Assembly: GCA_019096195.1 (NCBI GenBank)
Contig: JAGTXK010000055.1
Coordinates: 372,001-436,000 of the forward strand
Source of the DNA: Boletus sp. NGJ
Lineage: Eukaryota; Basidiomycota; Agaricomycetes; Boletales; Boletaceae
Direction of reading: 5' to 3'
DNA: 64,000 bases
Under the pieces are notes generated by a model. That model had not been told where the DNA came from, ran no database searches, and saw only the letters and a program-made list of their open reading frames with translations. Within the stretch, counting starts at the first letter, position 1, and each line of letters opens with the position of its first letter. Shown in pieces: positions 1 to 11,000 of the stretch. The position numbers and the translations under genes were made by a program.

Positions 1-1
1 G

Positions 2-64
2 GCCAAGTATGTCCCTGCGGAAAATGTCGTGATCTGGAAGTACGTCAAGCTGTACATCGCTTGA
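2..64 (+). CDS. possible C-terminal end of an upstream gene
   Basis: The frame starting at base 2 is open and ends at a TGA at 62-64, giving a short lysine/tyrosine-rich tail (…WKYVKLYIA). It could be the last codons of a gene lying mostly left of the window. A second frame is also open here, and 20 codons are too few to show a domain, so the call is weak and no function is proposed. Confidence 0.2.
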   Translation, partial: AKYVPAENVVIWKYVKLYIA

Positions 65-669
65 GCGCTAGTGAGGCTAACATATTGCACCAGAATGCCC
101 CGGATACAAGGCGGCCAAGAGTGTACATTCACAGCATCCGCTGAACTCACTTCCACGACGGTTCGACAAGTATGGGCTCGGCCGCCCATCGACGTCGACT
201 TCCAGGTCCTGATGTTCACAGCATCTGGGTTGACCGTTCGCTTTTTGAAGGTATTCGAGAAAAGCAACTACCGCAGTATTAAATGGGTTCGCTATCTCAC
301 AAAAGCAAGTGGGTCGTATCAGATTCGGGTGAGTTCTCGATCCATGCTCTTCGGTTTAGTCGATTATAACCTGGCGCCGGCAGTTCTGAGGCATCAGACC
401 AGCCTTTTATATACACGGAATTTACGATAGGATATTCTCGTTGGTAATATCTAATATACTTTTGGGAGATCAGGGGCTGCTAGTTTGCAAGTATCGTCCG
501 AGTGCAGGTTGCTTGTTGAGTGGAGCGCGATCTATGACTGCCCAATCCAGGTAATCTCATAATCCTCGCTGGGTTTGCACGCGCGTAGTATCAGTGTCGT
601 AACTCTCCCCAATTGTTCACTCGTTCGTTCCTCAACTCTTCACAATCCAAGCAGCGCTCGTCTGGTTTC
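65..669. other. intergenic, upstream of the SAPS gene
   Basis: About 600 bases with only short random frames and no recognisable motif. It presumably holds the promoter and leader of the gene starting at 670; no clear TATA box was found. Confidence 0.5.
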
Positions 670-3600
670 ATGTTCTGGAGGTAGTTCATTATATCTCAGC
701 CGGTAAATGCCTGCGTGACGATTTTCGCTCTCGTGCAGATTCGGCTTCCATAACACGTCCGCGATAGACAGTCTCCTGGACAAGGACGATGTCTCGCTGG
801 AAGCCATACTAGACGAAGACGATCTGCTACAAGAATGCAAGTCCCAAAATACGAGACTCATCGACTATTTTCAGCGCGTCGATGTCTTGAAGCGCTTATT
901 AGGGTATGTCACTGGCGAGATTGAGGGTACCGAGGAGAGAGGCCGATTCAAGTGCGTGACAGTTTCAATCGAGTCTCCATTGACGTCTGACGGCGCAAAG
1001 ATACCCATATGTCGCAACCGAAGTACTTTGCAGCGAGATTTGGTCTATCGTGGAGACTTGCGTGAACCACAACGAGGAGCTTCTCGCCCCCTTCTGGGAG
1101 ACCGTACTTGATAGGTGCCCCGAGGACATGAAAATGGGGATGGTCATGGCGTCGCATTTTGCAAAGATCAACGCTGTATTTCTCACCAAGAAACCTGCAG
1201 AGGTAAGTCGTAACCTACCTTTTTCGTGCCGCTTATTCCGTCGTAGATGTTGGCGTTTATCCAGTCCCAACCGTCCGTCGTGGAGCGGTTACTTCGTCAT
1301 GTCGAGACCCCTTCAATAGTGGATTTGCTCGTTCGCATTATCCAACTGGATGAGCATCCAGGCGGAGCGGGTGTCCTCGAAGTATGCTCTTACATGCACT
1401 CTTGTGTACAGTCACTCACCCCCCGTCGGCACCCAGTGGTTATCTTCAGAACAACTTATGAAGAGGTTGATAGGTCTACTTTCTCCTTCCCATTCCAGCG
1501 ATATGCACACCGTCGTGTCGGAACTCATCAAAGGGATTATCTCCATGGCTGCCCCCTCGCCCGGTGCCGGCTTGACAGAAGGGCTCCAGAATGGCCCTGC
1601 GTCAAATCGTTTTGCACGGGAATTGGCTCACAGGGACAGTATCTCCACGTTGGCTGGATATATCCTCTACGACTTTGAGGCTGACCAACCTCTCGTCAAA
1701 GCTTCGGGGGGTGACGACGCTGACAACGTTGCTGCCCCTCCCTCCGAGTTTCCAAATGGACATTCCGCCACGTCATCCGTCATCCACTCAATATCTGTCA
1801 TCATTGAGCTTATCAGAAAGAACAACTCGGACTACTTTGAACCGTATCTATTCCACACGCTGCGGAATCGACTGATACAAGTCCAACAGCAGCTCCAGGG
1901 CGCAGAGGACGCGCGAGAAACACTGGAGGTAACGATGAAGGAGATGGTTGACCGAATGGGGGTTGTCAATCTCGGATCATTGCTGGATATCATGTGCGAA
2001 CGACTGCCCGATTTCCAACGGTTTCTACGTCAGCCTCGCTCTTTGGTGTGTCCATCCTGATGTTCCCTTACGATGGCTGGTTCACCTCTAGCCCTTGTAG
2101 CAAGGGCTCGTGCCAACTACTGTGGGTCTAATACGGCCTCTTACGTTCGAGCGATATCGACTTTGCGAATTATACGCCGAACTTCTCCACTGTTCAAATA
2201 TGTCTCTTCTGAACCGCTGCTCGGAGCATGATAACCTCTATGATAATGAGGGTCGGTTACAAGGTGGACTGGCAGCTTTGGAGACGTTAGCCCGCGTGAT
2301 CGCGCTAGGCTCTTCGGACGAACGGGAACGCGAGCCCTCTGACGAGCCTCGCGATGAGGTTGAACCGGCCTTGGAACTGCCAGTCACAAACCCTCTACGC
2401 ACATCCCCTCTCCTGGACTCGGATGATGATATGAGCGAGGACCCAGGAAGTTCGGACGACGACGCTATGGAGGAGATCGTAATGGACGACGAATCTCCGA
2501 GAGGTCATCTCCGCAGCGGAGATGATTCCCCAGCGGAACAATCACAGACGACGGTGGCTTCCCCTCCAAGCACGCCTTCTTCAGAACCCGCCACGCAGAC
2601 TGCTTCCCAACAGAGCCCTTCCGGTCCTAGTCCGCGGGAGGCAAGTTCGCAGGCGACGTCGACTCCATCACGTCAAAATTCGCGACGGTCGTCCAACTTG
2701 GGCACGATTCCAGAAATTCCCGTTGGTGAGAGGATGAAGCAGTGCTTCTTGGACTCGTCTGTGGTGTCGACACTATTGGTAAGGATTCTCCCACCTTGCT
2801 CGTGTCGGTCGTCTGACCTTGTTTGGGGCAGGATCTGTTCTTTGAATTTCCTTGGAATAACTTTTTGCACAGCGTCGTCTACGATTTCATTCACCAAGTT
2901 CTTACAGGCAGACTGGATGGCGGTCTTAATCGCGAGTTGACGATTGCACTGTTCAGGGATGCCCGATTGATGGAGCGCATCGTCGACGGACAGAAACAAA
3001 ACGATGCGGAAAGGCACGTCTTTATATCCTAATCTATTCGGATTGTGCCGTGTAACGATGGCATCTTTCAGCACCAAGCCCAAGGGCGTGCGGTTGGGTT
3101 ACATGGGTCACCTCACGCTCATGGCGGAGGATGTCATCACCGCCCTTGAACACTTCCCGCTCGATCTACGCCATATCATCGAACGGTTTGCACCACAGCC
3201 TGCATGGAATGACTACGTGACGGGAAGATACAAGGAAACTAAGAAACGTGATACTAGCTTGCTTGGCGGGGGCAAACCGGCTGTCAACAACGTTCCACGC
3301 GCAGCCGGCCGGTGGGCAGTGGACGAGGAGGACGTCAAAACAGCAGCTGTACCTGCCAACGAAAGCCCCAAGACGAAAGGGGAGTTCAAGAGGACGACGA
3401 CGACGCGACCAAGTCGAGAAACGAGTGCTGACTTTGGCCCTGCATCGATGGAAGACGAGGAGGACCATGGGACTGGTCCACCCCAGGTATAGTATAGTTC
3501 CTTGGTATCGTCGGGTTCCTCTACTCACACTCGTATGTCAGTTTGCGCGATACTTGACGCAGGAGCTCCATTCAGGAGAATATCTCGCGTCGGATGCATC

Positions 3601-4238
3601 CGACGACGAAGATGACGAAGACGATGGCGGGTGGCTAACGCAATCCACGTTCGACCTTGGAAAACCTCCACCTGCACGTCGACACAACAACGGACAGAGT
3701 TCATCTCGATTTGAAGTGGGGTGTTATCACCTATTTTTGTATTCTCCGAGCCTGAACAACATGATTGCAGGACGCGTTCAATCCCTCTACTTCCAGCGCT
3801 CTCCAAGAAGTACTTTCAGATGACCCGTTTGGGGTTAATAGCTATGATGACGTTGGTCTCGTTCACTGGAACCAACATTGCGCGCTGACGTTGGATGTTT
3901 AGGATGACGGCTTTGGCCCATTTTCTGACTCTGCCGCAGCAAGCTCTTCAGACCCATTTACGTTCACGTCGTCGTCGTTCTCTTCCTCGTATTCGTCGGA
4001 CGACTCATTTGATTTCGGTGATTTTCAGTCCGGTGACTCCGACGGCCCAAAGGACGGCGATCTCACGCCCACAGCTGGAAGCTGGACGTTTACCAGCGGC
4101 TCAGAAACGGAGGGAGAGTCTGAAGGGGATGATTTTGGGAACGCTAATGGGAGCAGACCGAAAAATGGCTTGCGAACGATATCACTGGATGACGTTAATG
4201 ACCGCTTTGAAAAAAAGAAACAAGCGCGGGACTCTTGA
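670..4238 (+). CDS. SIT4 phosphatase-associated protein (SAPS family)
   Basis: Regulatory subunit of the PP6/Sit4-type phosphatase (family of yeast Sap155/185/190, S. pombe Ekc1 and human PPP6R1-3). The ATG at 670 begins an 11-nt first exon; splicing at 680/681 gives the family start MFWRFGF. The SAPS helical repeat region follows across several exons, with signatures such as SLLDKDDV, LIDYFQR, APFWETVLDRCP, IQLDEHPGG, LLSPSHSSD and the block TFERYRLCELYAELLHC near 2150. After about 2300 the protein turns acidic and Ser/Pro-rich (DSDDD and EDPGSSDDD tracts), as expected for the phospho-regulated tail. A conserved block near 2830-3250 (FEFPWNNFLHSVVYDF, YMGHLTLMAEDV) returns before the final low-complexity exons. 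The tail ends RFEKKKQARDS at TGA 4236-4238. All junctions checked keep the frame; the smallest 3' exons around 3770-3900 are less certain. Confidence 0.88.
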
Positions 4239-4409
4239 AGAAGGAACCGTGGGCGGGCCAATGACGCATCTTGCTGAATGAAGCCCAACAGCCCGGTAGC
4301 ATCTGTATCGTAGTATACCTCCAGCAGTTTTGTTGTTCTTGTGCGACTGTACCATGTGCCATATAATTTCGTAGTAGTTATGTAAAAGAGGCGAGGATGA
4401 GAGTTGATA

Positions 4410-5416
4410 CTATGGCTTGAATAGATAACCTCCATTTCTCGTGATGGCTGTGAAGGTTAACTGATCGAGAATCTTGCCGCTGGGCTCGGCTAATGTACAT
4501 TCGACCGTGTCGCCAGGTGCCACGGGGCCGACGCCTGAAGGAGTCCCTGTGAGGATGAGATCGCCTTCCTGCAAGGATCAAATTCAGTCAGTAAAACAGT
4601 CCACCGAAATGCTCCCAGGACAAACCTCCAATGCCATGATGGAAGAAATGTGCTCAACGAGTCTCGGAATACGGAAAATCATGTCGCCGGTGGTGCCATC
4701 CTGCTTGACTGCACCGTTGATCTGGTCAAGAAATCTGTTGCAGTGAACCCTTGCATATGTAGGTCTGGATACGTTTACCTTGAGAGCGAGCCTGAGGTCG
4801 TGAGGATCCGAGATCGACGACTTTGGTATGAATGTCCTGAGTGCATGGGGGTGAGCACAAAGGACGGCGTACAAAGGGACAGACCGACCCGATCGGAGTG
4901 AAAGTGTCGAAGCCTTTCACTGCAGACCAGGGAAGGCCCTTCTTCTTTACGTCCTCTTGCATGTTCCGTGCCGTCATGTCGACTGCCAAAGCTAAGGAAA
5001 TGGCGATCAGCACCCCGTCCGCGTCTGTCCGCGTCGGCATCCCTGCTCACCGTATCCGGCAATGTAGGATTCAGCAGCGTCCTGTGATATGTCGCGTCCA
5101 CCCTTGCCGATCACGAGACCGAGTTCGACTGGTGCCAGTTAGGCATGTGTGACCGAATTGGGTGGAAGACGGACCTTCGTGGTGAGCGAGTACACCGCTG
5201 GGTATCTCGACATTCCCCCCGGAAGGAAGGTAGCTCGTTGTGGGCTTGAGGAAGAAGAATGGCTCCTTTGGAGGAGCGTTGTTGAGCTCCTTGATATGTT
5301 CGCTGTAGTTTCTGCCGATAGCGACGATCTGGAGCAAACAATGTGAGACGCATGAGGTGTTGCTGGTTCTCTACCTTTTTGCCTTGCCTCACAAAGTGAG
5401 TCGCTATCGACGACAT
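4410..5416 (-). CDS. fumarylacetoacetate hydrolase-family protein (FAHD1-like acylpyruvase/oxaloacetate decarboxylase)
   Basis: Small-acid hydrolase/decarboxylase of the FAH fold, closest in pattern to eukaryotic FAHD1 (yeast Fmp41), a mitochondrial or cytosolic enzyme acting on acylpyruvates or oxaloacetate. The ATG at 5416 starts [14 protein letters not shown] and is followed by a short intron. Family blocks follow in order: [29 protein letters not shown], the metal-ligand strand [51 protein letters not shown], and the C-terminal [15 protein letters not shown]. The Glu-x-Glu and distal Asp that bind Mg2+ in the family are present. It ends …NGGYLFKP at the stop complementary to 4410-4412. 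It is divergent from ILV2, with 340 bp between start codons. The substrate cannot be fixed from sequence. Confidence 0.85.
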
Positions 5417-5678
5417 TGTGGTGGTGGAAAGCGGAACGACCGTCCCGGAGGCGTGCGCCGAAGTGATCAGTCCACCAAATTAGGCATTTGCCCCTGAGTA
5501 GCTTAGCGCTCGCTCGACGCTGATAAACTTGGATGCGATTCTACATTGTAAGCAGTGCTCTCTTGTAAATATTAGACCTGAGGTTGCCTCTGCTTGCTGG
5601 TGCAGGGTGGAGACAACGGGGACATCGGACTTTCGGCCATGACCATATTTGGGTATCGGCCGAGGCGATGTGGGGGTG

Positions 5679-5729
5679 TGACTCGACTACCAGCTCGCTG
5701 AACTGAAAAATGATTTGATTCGTGACTCA
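5679..5729 (+). promoter_or_regulatory. Gcn4/Cpc1-type sites upstream of ILV2
   Basis: TGACTCA at 5723-5729 matches the full consensus bound by the fungal amino-acid starvation activator Gcn4/Cpc1. A weaker TGACTCG lies at 5679-5685. Both sit within 80 bases of the ILV2 ATG (5757). ILV2 genes are known general-control targets in yeast; regulation here is inferred from the motif and its place. The 7-bp site lies close to the start codon and could fall inside the leader. Confidence 0.5.
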
Positions 5730-5756
5730 TTTTCTCCTCCTTCATTTCCCTTGGCG

Positions 5757-8020
5757 ATGGCCATGTCTATCCAAACAGCTCTACGCACTACAAGTGCTCA
5801 AAAGTCAGCTACGACTGCCTGCTTCACGCGCTCAAAATCTACAATCTCTTCGTCCTCGATCGTCGACGCTAAATCGAGAGTCAGAGATCATGCCAGAAAC
5901 TTGAGCAGATCAACTCCGAGAGGCGCTATCCCAGCACCAGCCATGTAATCTTTTTCGAGCTACTCTTATTTTTGCCAGCGTACTCACCAACTTGCAATAG
6001 TCGGCCCAATATTCCTAATAATGTCCCGTTTCCCGCGCCGGTGGAGTCGCGCATCAATCCAGTCGCTCTTGATCACTCGTTCGTTGGCATGTCTGGGGGA
6101 CAGATATTCCACGAGATGATGCTTCGCCATGGCGTAAAGCATATATTCGGTTATCCAGGTGGTGCTATCCTGCCTGTGTTCGATGCCATATACAACTCCA
6201 AGCATTTCGACTTCGTACTCCCACGTCACGAGCAGGGCGCAGGCCACATGGCAGAAGGGTATGCCCGTGTGTCTGGAAAGCCTGGTGTGGTCCTTGTTAC
6301 GTCTGGCCCAGGGGCAACCAATGTCGTGACACCAATGCAAGACGCCCTCTCGGACGGCGTCCCTCTCGTCGTGTTCTGCGGGCAGGTCGCTACCTCAGCC
6401 ATCGGTTCCGATGCATTTCAAGAAGCGGATGTCGTGGGCATATCGAGAAGTTGCACCAAGTGGAACGTGATGGTTAAGGATATTGCCGAGTTGCCCCGGC
6501 GTATCAATGAAGCATTCAAGATTGCTACCTCCGGGCGTCCCGGCCCGGTTCTCGTAGATCTTCCAAAGGATGTTACGGCCGGGATTCTCCGCACACCGCT
6601 CCCCTTGAAAGCTACGACTCCTGGATCAGATACCCTGCCTACGAATCCCCTCCAACCCATCACTTCCCCAAATGATATCGTCCTCATCCAACAAGCCGCT
6701 AGTCTGATCAACCAGGCACAACGACCAATCATCTATGCCGGCAACGGAGTTCTGTCCTCTCCCATGGGACCCAAGTTGCTTGCCCAACTTGCCGAGCAAG
6801 GCAACATTCCTGTCACCACCACTTTGCAGGGCCTTGGTGCATTCGACGAGACCAACGAAAAGAGCTTGCACATGCTCGGTATGCACGGTTCGGCTTATGC
6901 CAATCTTGCAATGCAAAATGCCGATCTGATCATCGCCCTTGGTGCACGATTCGATGATCGTGTTACTGGCAAGGTCGATACTTTTGCGCCTGCTGCACGC
7001 GCCGCGGCGGCCCAGGGACGCGGCGGTATCATCCACTTTGAGATTCAACCAAAGAATATCAACAAAGTTGTCGAGGCCTCCATCCCGATTCTTGGTGACG
7101 TCGTGTCGAACCTCGCCGTTCTTGTCCCTTTGATTCGATCGACGTCGCGCAATGAATGGTTTGCTGACATCAAGGGGTGGAAAGAAAAGTACCCTTTCAC
7201 CTACGTAAGGACTGCTGGTACCGATGCCCGTATCAAGCCCCAAGAAGTCATCGAGGAGCTTGATAAGCAGACAGCTCACAGAAAGGAGGAGATCGTCGTC
7301 ACCACTGGTGTTGGTCAACACCAGATGTGGGCAGCTCAGCACTACAGATGGAGAACACCACGGTCCATGGTTACCTCCGGTGGGCTTGGCGTGCGTGTTA
7401 CCCTGTCTTTCTCTCCAAAGGCTGAATTTGTGTGTTTAGACGATGGGCTTTGGCCTACCTTCGGCCATTGGTGCTAAAGTCGCTGCGCCGAATAAGACTG
7501 TGATTGATATCGATGGCGATGCTTCATTTAGCATGACCGCAATGGAACTCGCCACTGCTTCCGAATATAACATCGGTGTCAAGGTTCTTGTGTTGAACAA
7601 TGAATTTCAAGGAATGGTGTTGCAATGGCAAGGTATGACCATTCTTGGGACGAGGCACAGCAACAGTGACTCACAAGCTGTATACAAAGATCTATTTTAC
7701 GACGCTCGATATTCCCACACGCGGATGACAAACCCCGACTTTGTCCTCCTCGCCAAGGCGATGGGCGTCCATGCGATCCGGTGTAGCAACGTAGACGAAC
7801 TACCTTCCAAGATGAAGGAGTTCCTTGAGTATGATGAATCGAGACCCGTCCTGTTGGAATGCGTGGTAGAGAGGAATGAGCATGTATACCCAATGGTACA
7901 TCTCCCGACTTGGATTGATCTCACAAATGACTGATTCGCCGCTAGGTACCAGCCGGCAAGGCCCTGCACGAACAGGTTCTCCACCCTAGCCTGAGACCAA
8001 AAACGAAATCCGATATTTGA
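5757..8020 (+). CDS. ILV2: acetolactate synthase catalytic subunit, mitochondrial
   Basis: ThDP-dependent acetohydroxyacid synthase, the first common step of valine/leucine/isoleucine synthesis. Five exons give 683 residues: 5757-5944, 6001-7390, 7440-7632, 7690-7895, 7946-8020. The first ~70 residues are Ser/Thr/Arg-rich with few acids, fitting a mitochondrial presequence. Visible motifs are the ThDP N-domain GYPGGAILPVFDAIY and LPRHEQGAGHMAEGYARVSG, the FAD-region RFDDRVTG, QMWAAQHY, GGLGTMGFGLPSAIGAK, the ThDP/Mg motif IDGDASFSMTAMEL…VLNNE, and QGMVLQWQ with the Trp that is the herbicide-resistance site in this family. Exon 5 supplies the usual VPAGKALHE tail, which unspliced reading loses to a false stop. 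Intron 3 (57 nt) is a multiple of three and has no stop. The regulatory subunit ILV6 is not in this window. Confidence 0.96.
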
Positions 8021-11000
8021 ATATCGTTGCGAGGTATCCCCGAGTTCCGTCGCCACATCTACCAAACCTTTGAGCTATCCTCTCTTGGCAATTCACCAAT
8101 GTATCATGCTCAACGTGTACCGTTCTTTGCTTCCCATTCGCTTTCCTTTATTCATCGTGTACATCTTCATTTTCGAATTTCTGGAAACCTAAAATGGGGT
8201 GTTGAATCCCAGTCCCGGTGGTTTGGTTGAACGTAAATGTACTGCCTTTTTTTTTCAATTCCTTTGAGCGGACCACAGCAGGAGACTCAATGCAAGTATT
8301 CATTCATTCAGGTTCCTTTCTAGATGAATCATTTGAATTCTCCATCAGAAAAGATCCAAGGCAATGTTTGCAGTGTGACATCTTGGCATCGGCACTTTTT
8401 TTCCGTTGAACCTTTAGCTTTCGGGAATTGGACACAGCAATCGCACTGTATCGATATCGACGACATCATTTTCTGGGCTGTCCTCGAATCACTACTCCGC
8501 CTCGCATTGAATCATGGCAGACCGGTGAAAGTTGGCTTCGTGCAGCCCGCAGCCTCCAAGACAACATGTTTAGAAGATTCAGACTCTGAAATTTGGCCAC
8601 GCTGCGATGCTCGTCTCGATGGGTTATTGCATCAGTATTTACCCGAGGGCCAATGACGTTTGTCGATGTATTCACTCCATCTGGACGCTCGGCGAGAACG
8701 ACAGCGGAGAATCAGTACAGCCTTGCTTGGTTGCCAAGATGCCTCCGGTCGGGCAAATGCGGCGGGCTGCGGCGGGCATGAACAGCCGTTGCACATTTCT
8801 GGACAAATACAATGGTACAACCACGTCCGAGGTTCCAGATAAAAAGCGTGCATCACAGAGTGTAGCTTTTGCTTCATCACATACACTCGGACTTCCCTTC
8901 TCCCCACACACACACACCGTTCAAAATATGAATACGCTCTCCGACGTTCGTCCGACCGTTCTGACTGGTCGATCCTGCGGGTACGTATCGAATCAACTAC
9001 GACCAGCTCTTTCGTACCAACGGATTCTGTCATGCAGGATCGCCAGTGATACACACTATCAAGCCACAAGGCATGCCAACAGGAACTACCCCAGAGTTCG
9101 AACGGGGCAAAACTTACCGAGGTCAGCTTCCTTGACCATAACAACTCCTTGGCTGCCGTGTTCATCACATCCAAATCTAGATCTTCCCCTGTGACGGTGG
9201 TCTCTTGGTCGCAATACGGGGCAGTTTGACATGATTCGTGGCATTGGCTTTCAAGTAACGTCGAGCGCACTGAAACCCTCTCTGTCTCGTGACTGACGTT
9301 GCATGTCTATTCCCAGGTTACTTCAACCAGGCTATAACTGCCGCTCGCCATGAACCATATACAACTGCGCATCCAAGCTTTTTGATAGCCGGGCTCTATG
9401 ACTATCGCACGCATAGTGTGTCCTTGGGTGGCTCTTGGTACAAATTTACCATGGGCAACCGTATTCGACAAAAAGGAGTCACCAGACGCAGATGGGAAGA
9501 ACTGTGGTGTTGTATCCAACGTAGCAGGTCTACTATAACCTTGAGTAGTCGGTTACCTGCGCGCATGTATACGTTGTATTGGTAGACACGCTTCTCCGGT
9601 ATGTCGGTGAAACACGCAGACTACTGTATATCGAAAATATCCTTTGGCTGCTTAACGTCGGATGACTGTTTTTTATAGAGGGATCGCGAGGGTATCACCA
9701 CACATTAGTGCCGAGGGATGTTGAATTCATCGTTCATGATTCACAGGGGTCGCGAATCTGGTCGCGAAGACGAAACTTGCGCGGAGTATGATGCACTGGG
9801 AAAACGGGCAAAGGCAGATTGGCAGCTTTGGTGTAGCTGCGTCTCGACGTGCGATCGATTAGCATAACCATTACGACTAGTATAGTTGTTCCCTGGATCT
9901 ATTTGCAGAGTTATAGAGTCTCTAAAGACATCCCAATCTAACTTGCAACGACACCCATCCCGCTTGCATTCCGAAACGGATATCGATGGGAGGCGGGGCC
10001 CTTTCCGGTGAATTCGGGTTCCCGTGTTTCCCATATATAAAGTGCGACATGGCCATCAATTTCTCGACGTTCCACCGACAGTTTTATCGCGTCCTCGGAC
10101 TTGGCTGTAATACCTCCGCCTTTGGCGTTCTCCTCGGACTCGACTCTGCCACTTCTCGAGAGTTGTGCTGTACCATCTCGGTCATGAACGGCATTTCAGT
10201 GTCTTTTCACTTGAAGCGACGCGACGTCACCTCGACATGGCTACCCTGGAACTGTGGTTGGTCATTTCCCCGCTTGTGCTCACGTTGGTTCGACTTGGCA
10301 CTTGTCGCAGGAGTAACAAACGCCGTCCACCCACGACCGACTCGGAGACTCGGCCACTGGCATATTGGTGGCTCGAAAACCCTCCACACCGCAAATCAAA
10401 AGGCGACTTTCAAACTTGGATTGGCTCCATTTAAATAGGTCGTAGGTACACGGAAGTTTTGGTCACTTGGGTTTACCACCTGATTCTGAGTCAGCCGCGT
10501 GGTTAACGTGTCCACTGGCATTCGCGACATTCGTATACGCCAAGTCCCGCAGTTCTTCCTACTAGCCAAGTGGCTTTGGAGGGCACGGCGCGCTTGTACA
10601 GCAAAATCTGGCCTGCACGCCAACCGTTTGGCACGGCCCTCCGTATGACGTAAGTAACTTGAGTATTCGCGACGGTTAGATTGCAGAGAAAGACCAAGGA
10701 GCAATACTCTCGCGTCAAAAATATTGGCTAGAACAGGGCGGCGAGGAGCATTAACCCAGCACTGCAACATGTCCACTGCCGCTAAATAGGAAGAGGAGAA
10801 ACTGACCACTCCCCAGAAAGTTCCCCGCAGATCTTTAATAACCATACCTGATCATGGGTGCTCTTGCAGAAGACTTGCAGACTCTGTATCCAATTGCATC
10901 TTCTTCGTGTGGTGCCGCGACTGGCATTCGTCTCGACAAGTCTCCCGATCGTCCCAAGATAAATCGTCGCAGTCACATTTGCGATAAACATCGACGGGGG

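Noticed and set aside
8928-9585. Possible small spliced gene (ATG 8928 after a CA/CT-rich leader, several GT and AG sites, protein-like piece near 9044-9120)
   Set aside because: The donor at 8981 puts the attractive downstream piece in the wrong phase and later exons do not join in one frame.
10237-10434. 65-codon frame with a hydrophobic N-terminus downstream of a TATATAA at 10034
   Set aside because: Too short, no homology pattern, and a competing overlapping frame from ATG 10050 is equally open.
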